A stretch of 64,000 nucleotides of DNA from Gnetum montanum (GCA_015680685.1 MNCI01002041.1:1-64000), one strand, 5' to 3'; positions 1 through 11,228 are shown, counted from the stretch's first letter. Notes: generated by a model not told the origin, from the sequence alone. Program-made: numbers and translations.

Positions 1-92
1 GGAGTGCCGCCTCTTATTTATAGATATGGCGGCGGGATGCGATATGGCGGCGGGACGCGATATCGCGGCCCAGTGCAAGTCGCGTCTCATCA
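1..92 (-). mobile_element. LTR fragment (U3 end), minus orientation
   Basis: Read on the minus strand this begins TGATGAGACGCG, carries GATATCGCG and related ATATCGC motifs, and then has a TATA box in the context TCTATAAATAAGAGG, matching the U3-TATA layout of the LTRs at 7079 and 15646. The window starts inside the LTR, so its R and U5 parts are not seen. It abuts the leader of a plus-strand gag element, where CCGGGGAT (93-100) may be the remains of that element's primer-binding site. Confidence 0.7.
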
Positions 93-212
93 CCGGGGAT
101 GGTGCTAGTTATCTAGATTAGTTATATCATACAAGGTTGTTGTATAAGGACTTAATGATATATCTCTTAGAAAGAAGTAATTATAAAAAGTCACATAAAT
201 TCACACACAACC

Positions 213-1928
213 ATGCCTCTCCTACAAGAGCATAATAACGCCACACTTAGTGAGGAATTTCATTGGAGAACCAACAAACTATATGACGATGAAGATTGGA
301 GTATACAACCTGAAGTGGGGGTTTCTTATAACATGAATGAAAGCAACGTCATCCCAACACGAAGGCATAACTTACAAGATGATGATGAACCCCCACTGGC
401 CATTACAAGCTTAATGCAAATACAAGAGGCTATTTGAATCTCACGAAGGCATCGTAAAGAGAGCCATCTACCCAAGCTCGATTTAAATAACTTTCCTACT
501 TTTTCAGGAGGCTATGACTTAGACCCGTATCAACATTTACAAGCCTTCTATGATGCTTGCACATGGAATAACATTGATAACGGGTGGCAAAAACTTAAGC
601 TCTTTCCTATGACACTCGTTGACCAAGCAAAAGTATGGTATAGATCATTAAAACCAAATTCAATACGATGTTGGTCAACAATGGTAGAAGTATTTAATCA
701 AAAATATCAAACCTACGCAAGAGTGTCAGCCTTGAGAAAAAAAATCCAAGGGTGGAAACAAGCACAACATGAACCCTTGGACATGGCCTTAGAAAGATAT
801 TATGCACTAATAAACAACTGTCCAGGCCATGGGTTTTCCGAGGAAAGACTAACATACCATATCATTGATGGGCTACGTAATGAAACAAGAGAGACCTTAG
901 GAATGTATGCCCAAGGTCAACTATACGAACTACAAACCCATCAAGTCCAAGAGCTTATTAAGAGGGTAGCAAAAAAAGAAGGAGAATTAGCTAGATGGGA
1001 GAGTGTTGAAAAACATCAACGGGACCAAAACCTCAACCTAACAAAGGTCCAGGATCATAAAAAGGAGAAATCAACCAATCTCAAGGTGGAAACATCACCT
1101 TTGCCAATACAACAAACATTAGAAGAAGCTGAGGCAAAGATCAATAAAATGTTGGAATGGATGAATCAAAAGTGTGGAGAATATATCAACATCACTGGAG
1201 ATAGAGTTTTGACAACCTAAGAAGCAGGACGAAATAGTAGACAATCGGAAAGAAGGGATAAGGAAAAGAATAGCTCAACTGCCAATCATACGTATGAATG
1301 CAACATATGCCTGTACGATCACCCCAAGGGCCAATGCCCAATCTTGTCACATTTACATGAGCATTAGGGAAATACATTACATCCAGAGTTCGTATAGAGA
1401 TACTATGTTCGATCACAGTGGCAACAATCCTAGTCGTGGGGGAGACCACCCTTAGACTAGAGACATCCTTCATATCATCCAAATCCAAATGCTTATCATG
1501 TTCAACATCCTGTTTCTCTAGCTAGGCCAACATAGTCTATCTCACCACAGTACCATTCTCCTCAATACTATCAACCCATGCCTCCAACACAACCACCTCC
1601 TTGTGCACCTTATACTCCTCCTAACTTTCAACATTCTCATCCTTTCCATCCTTCTACATCACCACCAACTATTCCTAAGGTGCCTACACCACAACAACAA
1701 CCCATGAACGACACTTGTGCTACTACTACTAACAGTAGTGAAAAGCCTCCTCAACATCAAAAACACCCCTTCTTTAAACATGGCCGTAAGAAGGGACAAC
1801 ATAATTCCAAGGCCACTGCATCTTCCAACTCAGCACAAGTCCCACACTGTGGTGCACCCTTACCTTCAAACCCAATGCCTCATGTAACTTCATCAAGGCC
1901 ACCAACTAATGCTCCAATAACCATATAG
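213..1928 (+). pseudogene. Retrotransposon gag, gag-only element (decayed)
   Basis: A single forward frame runs from the ATG at 213 to 1928 and is broken by in-frame stops (near 435, 1218 and 1368). Its centre, about codons 90-250, is a retrotransposon Gag core: a GGYDLDPYQHLQAFYDAC-type start, WYRSLKP, a QGWKQ block and RHIIDGL-like helices. It is followed by a zinc-knuckle-like CNICLYDHPKGQCP (CX2CX3HX4C, near 1294) and a proline/histidine-rich tail with a basic KHGRKKGQ patch. Homologous frames lie at 17776, 49630 and 55965. This copy is shorter: it lacks the region between the N-terminal acidic block and the Gag core, and no protease or RT follows. It packages RNA in Ty3-type particles if functional; here it is dead. 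Confidence 0.8.
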
Positions 1929-2164
1929 CCCAATGAACACAACCATGGGAGGCATCATCCCGATCCTTGCATACCATCTAACGGTCCTAAACATCATAGT
2001 GGGCCAACTCGTTATTCGGGCACTACATCGCATAAAGTGCCCCACTATGCTTACTATCATCAAGTGTGTGAACCCCGACGAGGTAAGTATGACCAAGCTC
2101 GAATATTTCCAACATGCAAAGATCCTCATCTTCCATTTATTAATCCTTGTCATGCTCAACTGAT

Positions 2165-3570
2165 TAGTTATGGGGGATATCCCCCATTCTAAATAACAAG
2201 CAGGATTAATAAATATTTTTCATTTTCTTTAATTTTTCAAGTTTTTGTTTTTCAGTTTTTCATTTTTCAACTTTTTGTTTTATCTTTTTATCTTTTTGTA
2301 TTTTTGTGTTTTTGTCTTTTTACGTTTTTGTAAGTAATCTCGTCGATGAATAACACACTCATGTGGATCGTTGGTTGAGGTGTGTTCTATGTTACTAAGT
2401 CATGAGTGATCAATTATTTGGAACAGTAAGCCCATTACACCCAGTCATCCATTCTACAAATAAAGAGGTTCTGTTCAAGGGTACAGTGATATCCTTGACA
2501 TTTTTAAAAACTTAAAAATTAATTTTGTGTTCATTGTACCTAGAATGAAGAAGGATGGACCAAGAGGGAATGATTAGGGTATGACATCAAGGGGACTTGC
2601 GGATTCTCTTTGGTGACATCTGTGGGAGTTATCATGCAACATGGTTGTACTAAGATCCTTGTAGATCTAATGAAAAATAGGAGTAAGAGTAATCACAAAG
2701 GGCACTCAAAAATCAAATGTTGTTCTAGGGGGTCCCACTAGAAAGACATACACCCATGCCTGAAGGTTGGCGATTTCTCTGGATTTAGTATTCAAAAAAT
2801 AAAGAAAAAGAAAAACAAAGTGCCATAAAACAAAAATCACTCCTCCGTTGCATAAAACACCAAGTGATCGTACGCCTTGTTGTTATGGTACTCTCATAGT
2901 TGCTCACCATGAGATGAAACAATGCAATGTCATTGATTGGAGGAATGGACTTGGTCCTAATCTTGGAACGATGGGTTAATGACACGTTAATCATGCTTTG
3001 CATGTAGGATTCATTGTGCCCTGGGTCAGTTACCTCATGTCCCGATCTCTACAATCCCTTTCTATGCTTCGCCTCATCTCACTGTTCATGTAATTGTAGC
3101 TTGTGTCCCGTGTAGCATAGAATTTTCATCTCATTCCGGTGATATTTACATGTGTGTGTTTTGTGGAGTTAGTGCAGACTACATTTAACCCTTCTAGTGC
3201 CCACGGACACTTTAAGTGTGGTTACACAAGGGCATTATAGGTTGGAACCTGCTTTGGGGAGGACCCACTTGTGTAATTTTTGTGATTCTCACTTATGACA
3301 TCACTCACACATGCCATTTCTTACCCTCAACTTAATTTCTCAATAATTTTCTTTCCCTTATTATTATCCCTCTAAAATTCAACGTTCCTATGTACCATTA
3401 TATACCCTTTTTCTTACCACCCAAGGTTTTATTGATTAAATCCACACCGTCATCATTAATGGTGCCTTTTGAATCAATGAAATTGCCCTAGAACCCTTGA
3501 TCATAGTTAATGTCCTCAATTTCCAACATTAATTTCAAGAAAATCATTAAAAAATTTGATCTTTTTATAG
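2165..3570 (+). other. Retrotransposon 3' noncoding region
   Basis: Directly after the gag frame comes a T-rich stretch (about 2215-2335) of TTTTTGTTTT-like repeats, the same kind of tract that follows integrase in the elements at 21164, 53790 (minus) and 62165. At 3248-3267 lies CCTGCTTTGGGGAGGACCCA, also found at 22351-22370 and 63354-63373. No convincing reading frame is present. The conserved tail next to a gag frame shows that protease and pol were removed, not just mutated. Confidence 0.65.
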
Positions 3571-3690
3571 TGTCTCACATCACTAGGGACAAGATATCCT
3601 GTACGCGATATCGCGTCCCACGTGATATCACGTACGCAAAGTATCATACACGATATCGCGTCCCAGCCACCTATAAATAGGTGACCTCCC
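3571..3690 (+). promoter_or_regulatory. LTR-derived promoter with GATATC repeats and TATA box
   Basis: Four GATATC sites start at 3593, 3607, 3624 and 3652, mostly within CGATATCGCG or GTGATATCACG palindromes. They are followed by CCTATAAATAGG at about 3670. The layout equals the U3-TATA block of the LTRs in this window, but the sequence downstream of the TATA box does not resemble their R/U5. It may drive the reading frame that starts at 4149. Function is inferred from layout only. Confidence 0.5.
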
Positions 3691-4148
3691 TGCAACACTT
3701 AGCATCATTTTCTCATTCACACAGGGGGAGTTGAAATTTTTCTTTGTGACTTGCGATTGTGTGACCCTTGCTTTTCTCACTCTATCTCGCTCGCTGGTAC
3801 TCCGATTTTTATTCTGTTTGAACCTGCTTGAACCTGGAGTGTTCAGTTTCATCGTGGGGGAGGGACACCTCCCAAAAAGTGCCTAAATTTTTTGAAATTT
3901 ATCATCTCCCAAAGGACATCAATTAGGGTAATTAACTTTAACACTTAGAATAATTGTGCCTAAAAATCATTTAACCCTTAGGTATATCGGGAGACTAAAA
4001 TGGACAACACCAAAGTTACAGGACTGATTATTACAAACCTTTGGGCACTATCACATGTGATAACAGAAGATCATTAATTAAGGCAAGCAGTAAGGTATAA
4101 CTAAATTTCAAAAATGACCTTACTAACGCTTGGCCCGTGTGATTGTAG

Positions 4149-6923
4149 ATGGCCCGAAACGTGGACAACAGGAAGGTCCTACCCAAGGTGGAAGCAAACG
4201 AGCTCGGAGAGGTGTAAGACAAAGACCTGTTAGACAACATGCAGAATAGGAGGAGCAATCATTCAACATCCATCAAGATGAACCTCCTACCAGACGCTCT
4301 GGGCAGGCAGAAGGAGGAGCTGCTGTAGTGCCTGAACCGAGACAACAACTCACGTTGCCCCAAGAATGCGTTCAGGCCATTCACGAGAAGTCCACATTCA
4401 CTGCGGTGATTGTGGAATTGAACTTTGAATCATTTGCAGAGTTCGCTCTTGAGGCCATTAGGGATCACCTCAAAGGATCTCCCTTTTGGCCTATCCACTC
4501 TGAAAGCGGTGCCTAGGACCTAGGAGAAATGTACCAGTTTTGGCACAATAGGGAGCAAGGCAACATGGTTAATATTTATGGTGTGAAAGTCAACTTCTCT
4601 GGGTAGGCAATTTTGGAAGTGTTAAACCTTCCGAATACAGGCCCTCAGGTTGCTTGGTTATCTACCCATTCAGACCCTGATGTACGAAAGGATTGGTTAG
4701 AGAAGGCTTATGGCAGAGATAAAGCATTTGGTGAATTGACGACGGAAGAGAGAGTTTACTTTAAGATCGAAACATATCACCTCTTCCCCACAAAGGGCCT
4801 AAAAAGAATATCGACGTATGTGGCCAGAGGATGTGTAGTGTTGATGGGAAAGGTTTACTCTAACCTACCCCATCTATATTTGACAAAGATCCTAAGGCGG
4901 TTCGAAGAACGGAAGACAAGGAAGATGGCGTTGCCTTTCCCCTGTCTTATCAGAAAGCTTTTCTGATGTGCTAGTATTCAGGGATACATCAATGATGTCC
5001 TCTGAAAGGCCCAGGTTGCTTCATATGCTGAATTACTAAAGGCGCCAGCTCCAAGAAAAAGAACTAGTGAAGAGCTAAGACCAGAACAAGAAGAATAAGA
5101 AGAAGAACATGTGGTTGAAACCAGTCAACCTCTAGCGACAGGTCCCAACCAACAACAAGAAGTAGGGCCCAGCATAGGCCAGGATCAGACGTCGCCACCA
5201 CAAGAATATAGACCGTCGATGAGCCATCTTAGGGCCATCGCTAAGACAGTCAGTTGGGGAAGTCATGATGACGCAAACCTCTTCCACGTCATCGATGATG
5301 CCAGGCAGCCTACTATTTCATTAGGTTGCACAAGGGGTAAAGTATCCATTCGAATAGGAGGAGGGGATGGTAGATGGTCACAACAGATCTCAGGAAACAC
5401 GACATCTTTCCAGGTGCAATTAGAGATTGGTGAAGGAGCCATCATGGTGGTCATGCAACACCAGAATGCTACGGGAGCTGCAGATGTGGTCACAGATCAC
5501 ATCAAAGAATCCTTCAACATGCCTATTGTGCCACCAACAGATCTCTCAAGAGCACGAGATGCTCAAACTCTGGCTAGAACCTCAATGACTCCTGCAGAAC
5601 ATGAGGATGTGCTTGATAGATTACTCCAAATAGGGCAAGTAATGATGTCCCTGTTTGACATCCCCCAAGATGTAACAACAATTCAATCAGACCTCATTTC
5701 CACAAAGGGAAAGCTAGTCTTAACAGAAGTAAGGGCAGAGCATGCTGAAGCTGAAGTACAAAAATTACAAGAGTAGCTCATGGCCTTACAAGCGGCACAG
5801 CAAGATCCTCTGCAATTCGTTCCTGCAGACCAGCTAACAAAACTTTAGAACTAAGCAGCTAACAAAATTAATTGCAGAAAATAAAAAGGTGATGGAAGAA
5901 AAGGAGATGGCTGTTTGGGATGTCTTTGTAGCACAGACATAAACTCATGTGCATCTTAAGGCACTCTAGGCCTTACAGGAAGAAAATTAGTAGCTTGCGA
6001 CTGATAATCTTCAGTTGACCGTTGTAGAGAAGAAAAAGAACGTTCTCGATGAACACTTTCATCAACTACAAGAACAATTCATCTGGGTCAACTGAGATGT
6101 AAGCTGTTTAGCCAGAAAAAATTGAACCCTCTCGATGGAGGAGGTATGTGCCATTCATCAAAAGTCAGCGATTGAGATAAGCGCATGGCAGAATGAGGCT
6201 AAACAACATGAAAAGTTGAAGGAGCACTTATGGGAACAGGTGGGGATGTACAAAAAAATCCTAGAGAAGGAGATCCATATGGCCAATGCCCAAATCAAGA
6301 CTATCAGTGCTCAGAACACTGATTGGTGGGTCATATTGGACACATACACCTTCGCCCACCAAGCGGAAGTTAAGAACCGGGACCTGCAGATCCAGGACTT
6401 AACAGAATACATGGAGTTGGCAAACCTTAGATATGCCAACCTTGCCATGTTAATAGTAGGGTGCCTGAGGTTAGAGCTCGAGCAGCAGGTAGCTTCCACC
6501 CACATCAAATATGAAGCAGAATTTGCAGAGCACAAAAAGCTGGTAGAGAAACTAGATGTTGCAAATTCTGAACTTGAGGTGGTAAAAGTTAGCTACCAAG
6601 GATAGAAGTATGTCGCAATTGACTTGGGTCGATGGCTAATGGACCTTCACGAATACAAGAACAAAGCCAAAGCCTATGAGGAGGAATGACAGGTGTTCGC
6701 GGCGTGGTATGTCAAAGCCAACCAGATGTTCCCGCAACTACCCTGTCTGTGGAAAGTGTTGACTCCGTCAAACATCAAAACACTAGCATGGATGACACAA
6801 GACCCTCAGACTGAAGAGGAAAAGCTCCAGGCCATACTTCAACGTCATCAAGCCTCAAAACCTCGAGCACAAGTTAAAGGGAAGGCACCAATGGAGGAGC
6901 CACCACCACCAAGAACTACATGA
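4149..6923 (+). pseudogene. Decayed env-like / plant-transposon-protein-like ORF
   Basis: The frame begins at an ATG directly after TTGTAG, a possible splice acceptor, shifts once near 4200, then stays in one frame from about 4200 to 5840 with scattered stops, and shifts again before 6135-6923. About residues 30-270 hold an FxxFWHN...VNIYGVKVNFSG...AILEVLNLPN block and a HLFPTKGLKRIS...RGCVVLMGKV block. These resemble the domain found in the env-like region of Athila-type elements and annotated as a putative plant transposon protein. Later parts are glutamine- and glutamate-rich and look like coiled coil, ending in a KGKAPMEEPPPP tail. It ends 147 bp before the polypurine tract, where Athila env-like genes lie. 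Assignment to that family is from general pattern only; no membrane segment or signal peptide is evident. Confidence 0.45.
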
Positions 6924-7069
6924 GTTCCACATTTTTGTAGTTGTAGCATATTTTGTGTGTTGTGTTTTCTTCCCACACTGTGGCATTGTCCCATTTCTTT
7001 TTCCATCAATAATCCCATACCTATATATTGTGTAATCACTATGACATGAGGATGAGTTTTTATTCAGTT

Positions 7070-7078
7070 GTGGGGGTA
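7070..7078 (+). other. Polypurine tract
   Basis: GTGGGGGTA directly precedes the LTR start TGATG. The same arrangement, ATGGGGGTA then TGATG, is at 23096-23105 and, on the minus strand, at 51891-51899. It is the expected plus-strand DNA primer site. Confidence 0.7.
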
Positions 7079-7089
7079 TGATGGGAAAC

Positions 7090-7194
7090 GATATCGCATG
7101 GGCAGCGATATCACGTCTGTCGCGATATCGCATCCCCTGCGATATCACGTACATGATATCACGTCTTCCCTTGCGATATCGTGTACGTGATATC
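7090..7194 (+). repeat. GATATC palindrome array in LTR U3
   Basis: Seven GATATC hexamers start at 7090, 7107, 7124, 7141, 7155, 7175 and 7189 (spacings 17, 17, 17, 14, 20, 14), usually in CGATATCRCG context. They lie just upstream of the TATA box, in the position of a U3 enhancer. Confidence 0.85.
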
Positions 7195-7587
7195 ACAGTC
7201 TACCGCAACGTCTATAAATAAGAATTGGCTCTCCCTTGTTTCAGAGAAATAGGTTAGATTGTAGTGAAGCTCTGGCAGTTTGATCCCTCCAGAGATAGAT
7301 TATTTTCCCGTGTCTGCACGCAGTGTGGTGAATGTAATTGTACGACATCCTTTATTCGAGTGTGACGTACTTGGACATGCACATGACCAGCAATAAAGAT
7401 CGAGATTACTTCATCATTGTAGCATTCACTTTGTTTATTCATTTATTTAATTGTTATTTACTGCTTTCCTAATTAGTCTCTCTCACCCTTATCTCCTAGC
7501 AACACGGAATGAGTACGACTTGATTATGAGCATTTAAGTGTGACTACTTGGTATCCTAGTGGCATACCTAGGATTTGTGCTTGGTAA

Positions 7588-7588
7588 N
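7588..7588. other. Assembly gap (single N)
   Basis: An undetermined base lies inside the LTR. Relative to the LTR at 15646-16508, roughly 200 bp are missing here, so the single N probably marks a join of unknown length. Confidence 0.8.
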
Positions 7589-8008
7589 CAGGTGGGAAGA
7601 CAACCAACTACGACCTAAGGATAACTGTCTAGGTGCCACAACTAGTTCGTCTGCGGAGTTCGACCGAATCGCGCGTGAGAACGCTCGTATTCGTATGGTT
7701 GAGTGTAGGGGTATCTTGCCACTCATAACTAGGATTTAGTAAAAAATATTTATCATCATTGGAACAAACCCTAAAGTCATACCATATATTAAAATAACAG
7801 CAACAATTTTAAAAAGCACATTGCATTTTTTATTTTCTAATACAAGATGTCTTCTTCTCATAGGAATGATTTTCCATCCAAGTCTGACGAAGTACATCAA
7901 TAGGTGCCCCAACAATAAAGAGTGGTATATGCTCATTTTGATAAGTATGTATCCAATTTCACCTTCATCCTACACCAAGACAAACTACTACGGTGGTGTG
8001 ACATGAAG

Positions 8009-8507
8009 GGGGATGAATCATCAATTGGTTGGGATATCGCTGATGTTACATCACATCTGTGATATTGTTGATGCTATATCACATCTATTTGACAAAAAGT
8101 CAATTTTTGGTCAGCTCTAATATCTTGGCTCCGATATCTTATCTCCGATATATTGGCTTCAATATCTTAGCTTTGATATCTTAGCTTCAATATCTTGGCC
8201 TCGATATCTTGGCTCTGATATTGAATCACATGCTACGTTATCGGATATCTGATATTGGGGGATGTGTGCTAGCCTATAAATATAACACTTGGGCACATGG
8301 TTTGGGAGTTAATTAGTCAATAAAGTAGCCAAACTCTTGTAGTTTTATTTCATAGGCTTAGAAAATAGTCAATGAGTGCTCGCAGTGTGGATCTAAGTTA
8401 GTTGTATGACATCTTATTTGAGTGACAATGTACTTGGACACATTTCATGAACAACAATAAGATCAAGATTGATTCTTATTCATTACTGCCTAATCAATCT
8501 ATTCCTA
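8009..8507 (+). mobile_element. Truncated LTR inserted in gag
   Basis: A block absent from the gag of sister copies starts near GATGAATCATCAATTGG. It has GATATC-type repeats, a TATA box CCTATAAATATAACAC (about 8274) and R/U5 text shared with the LTRs at 45.7 and 46.9 kb (ACTTGGGCACA, then AATAAGATCAAGATTG). The usual U5 end TCATCA is missing, and about 30 bp of gag were lost at the junction. Confidence 0.65.
8115..8226 (+). repeat. 14-bp tandem repeat (CTYCGATATCTTGG)
   Basis: Eight consecutive 14-bp units, each centred on RATATCTT or a close variant, end just before the last GATATC and the TATA box of the truncated LTR. Confidence 0.85.
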
Positions 8508-10737
8508 TGATGCTCCAACTCTTATACGATTGGGTCTCCAAGGACTTCATGCTAAGTATGTTGTAAGGCTAGAGATTATCATTCCATTGAGGCACAACGT
8601 TTAAGGGATTAACAACTAGAGAAACACTACGAATTTCTGAAGGGGAAGTGGTTAAATGATTCCTCATACCTACTGTACCAAAAAGATGGTGGAGAACCCT
8701 TTTCTAGGGGGTTTCCATTCAACAAAACTCCTCTCTTTAACTTCGGTGAAGGAGGTCAAAACTAGAACTTGCAGTCCATGATCCACAATCCTAGTTCTAG
8801 CAAGAATGGATCCAATGACAAAGGAGGATCTAAGGAGAAGAGTCATGGTAGGGATGAGGATAAGAAACATGATCATGATCATGCTCGTGATCACCGAAGA
8901 GGGGGTGGCAAACATCATGATGGTGCTAGTCCTCCTTCTTCTTCTCCTTTGTCATCATCTTCTTCCTCTTCTGGCTCTGAATGTAGCTGCAGGGGATGCC
9001 ATCATGATGGAGGTGACTAAAGGGACCGAGATGATCGTAGGGATTGTCAACCAAGTCAAGACCTAGGGCATGGGTATTCAAGAGAGACTCATTGTCATGA
9101 ATGAAGGGGTAGCAGAGGGCATCATAGGCACCAAAATTATGACCTTGATGGGCCTTTTTTTGCTACTAGAAGCATGTTAAACATTGCATAGGTAGCAAGA
9201 ATTCCTACAAAACACATCAAGGATAGTCAAATTAAGAGATTAGACATGAACAATATTTCTAGATTTAAAGGGGGATATAACTCAAATCTGTAGAATCATC
9301 TTCAAGCTTTCCATGATGCTTGTGCCTTGAAAAATATAGAAAATGATTGGCAAAAGCATTGGAAAAATATTGAACTGTTCAATGACAAATATCAGACATA
9401 CTCCTAAGTGTCCAACTTGAGGAGGTAGATCCAAGGATGGAAACAAGGGACACATGAACCCTTGGATGCCGCCATGGACTGATACTATTCTCTATTGCAC
9501 AGATATCCTAGCCATGGTTATTCTCAACTAGAACAGCTTCACCACATCATAGATGGGCTCCAATAAAAAATGAGGAGAAATCTTTGCGTCTATGCCCAAG
9601 GGAAATTGTCAAAATTAAGAACCCATCAGATTCAATGATTGATTAAGCAAATAGAAAAAGAAAAAGAAGAGTTGAGGAAATGCGAAAGTGTAGAAGAATA
9701 CAACTGCGATCCTTCCATTCACAAGAGGGAGGTTTGATTTTGTGACAGCAAGGAGGAATTATCACTTCATGAGGTGGTGAACCATAAGACCTTACTAATT
9801 AAAAAATGCACCTCTAAAATTTTGGCTAAGGTAGATCAATTATGGAACTCTATAAGCTATCTTGAAAATTTCTAAAGAGTCCAAGGAATAAGGTAGTGAT
9901 CATGATCGCAGGAGGTGATAGGAAGCTAAACATGCCAATTAAAGGGGTAAGGGTAAGATTACTGCAGTAGAGGAAGTTGTAGAAACCAAATTAGATGATG
10001 ATGGTAGGTGTGACATCTACCAATATGAATATCCTAAATGATGTTGTCCCATCGTTTCACACTTACAAGAGTCTAGGGTGTATGCTCTAAATCCACAACT
10101 AGCAAGAAGGCAAACACCCATAAGATTACCTTATCCTCAAGGCAATCCCAAGCAATTCCATCAACAACAACAGTATTATCCAAGTGGAACTCCACCAAAA
10201 TCGTACAAGTAGTATCAACAATGGTAGCAACCACAGTCATGGGCATTACCACTACCAAGGCAACAATACCCTTACAGATAACTTGATCCATACATGTATT
10301 ATGTTCCGCAATCCCTGTCTCCATGTGACCTTCTAATTACGTTTCTACTTGCCAACATCACTACTATCCTCTTGAATATTATCGAACTCATTCTCCACAT
10401 TCAAGGAGGGATACCACTTACTATCCTTATTCTGCTTCTGTTCTTGCACCTGTTGCTCCACCCTTAACACAACTATCATCTGCTCCATCGATGCATGATG
10501 AACTTCCAGCCCAACCATAGCAACACAATGCTACCAAGGTTGTTAATCTATAATCGATTCATCAACTGAGTGGTTCAGATAATAGATCATGGAAGAGACA
10601 TTTCTTCCAATCCAACAGTCCACCTAAGCCCTCACATATACATGCGGTTGGCAACCCTACTTCTCCATCTCTCTCTGTATCTAATTCCTTCGAATCCCCT
10701 TCAAACCAACTACTGCCTAGGATCTATACTGTTATGC

Positions 10738-11228
10738 TCACTCATGTTGTATCTGATTGGATCCGTGTTGGTAACCTTTCTAGGAAATTAGCTAATCCTA
10801 GGAGTCCTCTTATTTATTTGCAAATTGTTGGGAATGAATCATGTAAAGCTCTTCTTGATTCTTTTTTTTTTGTGAACTTAATTTTTCATGAGATGTATAC
10901 TACTTGGAACCTGTCGCCCCTCAAGAAGAGCAATATCTGATTAGAATTGGTAGACCAGCCCATTACTATTCCATTGGGACTAATGGAAGACATTGTAACC
11001 ACTGTCTATGGGTGGTCTTATCCTTCTAATTTCCTAGTAATCAAGGTTAAGAATTATAAAGGGGACTTCTCAATCATTATGCGAAAGGCATGGTTGAGCA
11101 CTATTGATGCAAGAATAGGCATCAAAGATCTTTCCCTGGAAATATGTAAGGAAAATGCATTCGAAAAGATTAAGAAGAAGCGAGTTCCATGCATTGTGTA
11201 CAGTGATACATGGTGCAATTCCATGTAG
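10738..11228 (+). pseudogene. Retrotransposon aspartic protease (decayed)
   Basis: The region aligns by eye with the protease segments at 20270-20830 and 58479-58946: HVVSDWIRVGNL, SPLIYLQIVGNE, then the flap-like QPITIPLGLMEDIVTTVYGW and IMRKAWLSTIDARIGI. The catalytic triplet region reads LLDSFFFVNLIF where the intact copy has LLDSGSSINLIS, so the active site DSG is destroyed. The enzyme would cleave the Gag-Pol polyprotein in the particle. Frameshift near 10940. Confidence 0.75.

Larger units (their letters stand above)
7079..7726 (+). mobile_element. LTR with GATATC array, interrupted by a one-base gap
   Basis: It starts TGATGGGA after the polypurine tract, has seven GATATC sites (7090-7194), a TATA box TCTATAAATAAG (about 7211) and a U5 ending GTAGGGGTATCTTGCCACTC. 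It is about 200 bp shorter than the LTR at 15646, with the deficit at the N (7588). The sequence before it behaves as the 3' end of one element and the sequence after it as the gag leader of another, but the usual primer site is deleted just downstream. Confidence 0.7.
7847..10560 (+). pseudogene. Retrotransposon gag (decayed, interrupted by LTR)
   Basis: It starts ATGTCTTCTTCTCAT, as do the gag frames at 17776 and 55965. The conserved N-terminal block (TFILHQDKLLRW-like) reads to about 8006, is cut by a truncated LTR, and resumes near 8508. A histidine/aspartate- and serine-rich low-complexity stretch (KKHDHDHARDHRRGGGK, then poly-serine) lies at 8769-9020. The Gag core follows at about 9250-9660, and a degraded zinc knuckle (CDIYQYEYPK, second Cys lost) near 10010. 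Several frameshifts and stops make it non-functional. Confidence 0.8.

Noticed and set aside
7090-7194. GATATC array as a CRISPR array
   Set aside because: Eukaryotic LTR context, repeat core of only six bases, no spacer structure; it is a U3 repeat.
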